From Sphingomonas phyllosphaerae FA2 (GTDB lineage Bacteria; Pseudomonadota; Alphaproteobacteria; Sphingomonadales; Sphingomonadaceae), in the NCBI RefSeq assembly GCF_000427645.1, contig NZ_KE386571.1, positions 1,663,676 through 1,727,675 on the forward strand: a stretch of 64,000 nt of DNA, written 5' to 3'. The notes beneath the pieces were generated by a model. That model was given only the letters and a program-made list of their open reading frames with translations. It had not been told where the DNA came from and made no database searches. Positions 62,761 to 64,000 of the stretch are shown piece after piece. Position numbers and translations under genes: made by a program. The number at the start of each line of letters is the position of its first letter. Position 1 is the first letter of the stretch.

Positions 62761-63557
62761 TGCGCGGCGCCGTTGCGCTGCTCGCGCTCGCCGCCGCCCC
62801 CGGCGCGCTGCCCGAGGGCTCGACCTATGTGGCACTCGGCAGTTCCTATGCGGCTGGCGCGGGCATCGGGCCGCTCGCCCCGTCGGCGCCGGTACGCTGT
62901 GGCCAGACGGTCAACAACTACCCCCGACTGGTTGCTGCGCGGCTCCACCTCGACCTCGTCGACGCGAGCTGCGGCGGCGCCACCACCGAGCATCTGCTTC
63001 ACGCCTGGGACGAGTTACCCGCGCAACTCGACCGCCTCACCCCGACGACCAAGTTGGTGACGGTAACAATCGGGGGCAACGACGTGCATCTCGTCGGCGA
63101 TCTCGCCCGCGCCGAGTGTGCAGTCAGGCGCAATGGGGCAGCCGTGCGTTGCGGTCGCCCCCCTGCTCCGACCGCGACGGAATGGACCCGCCTTGAACGC
63201 AATTTCGCCGAGGTGGCATGGGAAGTGCGGCGCCGGGCGCCGAGCGCCAGGCTCATCGTAGTCGATTATCTCGACATGCTTCCAACGCGACCCTGCGCCT
63301 CCATCCCCTATGACGCGACAGCGCTCGCGAGCGCGCGCGCGACCTTCCGCCGCCTCGCACGAGTGACCGCCGAAATTACACGACGCGAGCACGCGACGCT
63401 GCTGCGCGCCGGAGCGCTGTCGCGCGGGCACGATTCCTGTGCGGCCCAGCCCTATGCAGTCGGGCGCCCGGCAGTTGGAACGTCGTGGCACCCGACGGCT
63501 GCGGGACATGCCGCAGTAGCCGCAGCAATCGTACGCCTTCTTGTTGAAACGACCTGA
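62760..63557 (+). CDS. Exported SGNH/GDSL hydrolase
   Basis: 265 residues; signal peptide MRGAVALLALAAAPGALPEG. SGNH blocks: nucleophile Ser in YVALGSSYAAGAGIGPLAPS, Asn in VTVTIGGNDVHLVGD, and catalytic His in VGTSWHPTAAGHAAV. Six cysteines in the mature part suggest disulfides in the periplasm. This lipase/acetylesterase-like type could remove acyl groups from mannan or mannoprotein. Last gene of the operon, joined to GH76 by a TGATG overlap. Confidence 0.88.
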   Translation: MRGAVALLALAAAPGALPEGSTYVALGSSYAAGAGIGPLAPSAPVRCGQTVNNYPRLVAARLHLDLVDASCGGATTEHLLHAWDELPAQLDRLTPTTKLVTVTIGGNDVHLVGDLARAECAVRRNGAAVRCGRPPAPTATEWTRLERNFAEVAWEVRRRAPSARLIVVDYLDMLPTRPCASIPYDATALASARATFRRLARVTAEITRREHATLLRAGALSRGHDSCAAQPYAVGRPAVGTSWHPTAAGHAAVAAAIVRLLVETT

Positions 63558-63930
63558 CTTCAACGCGTGATTCAAACACGCACATTCCCGAAGCGGAATT
63601 CACAGGTCTACTTGAGTCCAACCAGAGGGAACAGCAAAACGACAGCCATCCGTGAAGGTGCCAGAACTTGGATCCGCAAAAATTTGCACTAAGCCGCTGC
63701 ACGGCAGTGGTGCTCGCAATGAGGTGGCGCTTCGGCACTGAGGTTTGGTCCTGTGACAATGAAGGCAGACGTCTGGGTTCCTTCAGCGTGAGGAAAAACA
63801 GCTACCATCCTTCTCGTCATCGCCAATTGAGGCAGCTCACTCTCGCAATGGTCCCATGTTCGTTCAATCTGATCTAAGGTTATTTCAATCGGACGCGAAA
63901 CTTCGAAAAGCGTAAAAAGAGAGGAATGAT
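63558..63930. other. Intergenic region without recognisable gene
   Basis: 373 bases after the mannan operon. A GCGTG/CACGC hairpin with 7-base loop at about 63574-63590 may be a weak terminator. A 69-codon frame at 63668-63877 matches no known family and has no ribosome-binding site. The AT-rich 3' part probably carries the promoter of the next gene. Confidence 0.5.
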
Positions 63931-64000
63931 ATGAGGAAGCTCGCGATCGTAACTGCAGCGTTGGCTGGAACATCGGTAGGACCGTTGACTGCTGCGCAGA
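63931..64000 (+). CDS. Start of an exported protein, cut by the window end
   Basis: ATG 63931 has GAGAGGA 5 bases upstream and begins a signal peptide (MRKLAIVTAALAGTSVGPL then TAAQ). Only 23 residues are visible, so the product cannot be identified; an exported or outer-membrane protein is likely. Confidence 0.6.
   Translation, partial: MRKLAIVTAALAGTSVGPLTAAQ

Noticed and set aside
1-64000. CRISPR arrays or prophage modules
   Set aside because: No regularly spaced repeats, cas genes, integrase or phage structural genes were seen.

Overview
The window is high-GC DNA from an alphaproteobacterium, most likely a sphingomonad (Sphingomonas or a close relative). The evidence is many large TonB-dependent receptors of the Caulobacter/Sphingomonas type, a GlsB-type stress gene behind an EcfG-like promoter, regulator-reductase pairs typical of the group, and Tat-type signals on secreted glycosidases. 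There is no rRNA, no convincing tRNA, no CRISPR array and no origin. The one clear RNA element is a TPP riboswitch.

Layout. 0-4 kb: a glycosyltransferase fragment, a triple-PAS LuxR regulator, a stress pair (GlsB-like plus a glycine-zipper protein), a cold-shock protein and two small unknowns, then about 0.85 kb with no convincing gene. 4.9-8.2 kb: TetR/GST pair, VOC protein, SEC-C protein, DUF427 protein. 8.2-13.9 kb: oxidoreductases alternating with regulators (AKR, LysR, PdxI-like AKR, ArsR, two SDRs, AraC). 14-16.8 kb: an accessory patch with a DUF4062 protein, a small winged-helix-like protein and a frameshifted gene, punctuated by copies of a dispersed repeat. 16.9-23.3 kb: Crp/Fnr regulator divergent from two alpha/beta hydrolase units and two catalase-family proteins, one hydrolase being fused in frame to an exported beta-propeller protein. 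23.5-30.7 kb: SDR/HxlR pair, LysR with a DJ-1/glyoxalase/Old Yellow Enzyme operon, a GST, and a serine hydrolase gene broken by an amber codon. 30.8-34.7 kb: gamma-glutamyltransferase, SirB1-like protein, methyltransferase.

34.9-39.1 kb is a thiamine-salvage operon on the minus strand: TPP riboswitch, TonB receptor, APH-fold kinase, PnuT-like permease. It is followed by an IS6-family transposase gene, a truncated second IS6 copy and a 1014-residue TonB receptor.

44.5-63.6 kb is a carbohydrate-utilisation region whose core is an alpha-mannan locus. Two divergent GH125 exo-alpha-1,6-mannosidases and a ROK repressor lie beside a tightly packed operon of sugar porter, ROK sugar kinase, type I phosphomannose isomerase, TonB receptor, GH76 endo-alpha-1,6-mannanase and SGNH hydrolase. 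Together these would cut an alpha-1,6-mannan backbone, import the products and convert mannose to fructose-6-phosphate. A 19-nt sequence is repeated in both divergent promoter regions and is the best operator candidate. A second TonB receptor with a GH43 enzyme sits upstream, separated by a decayed IS5-family element that abuts a truncated siderophore-type receptor. A dispersed repeat of about 65 bp, with all ten recognised copies in the same orientation, occurs in gaps from 14 to 50 kb.
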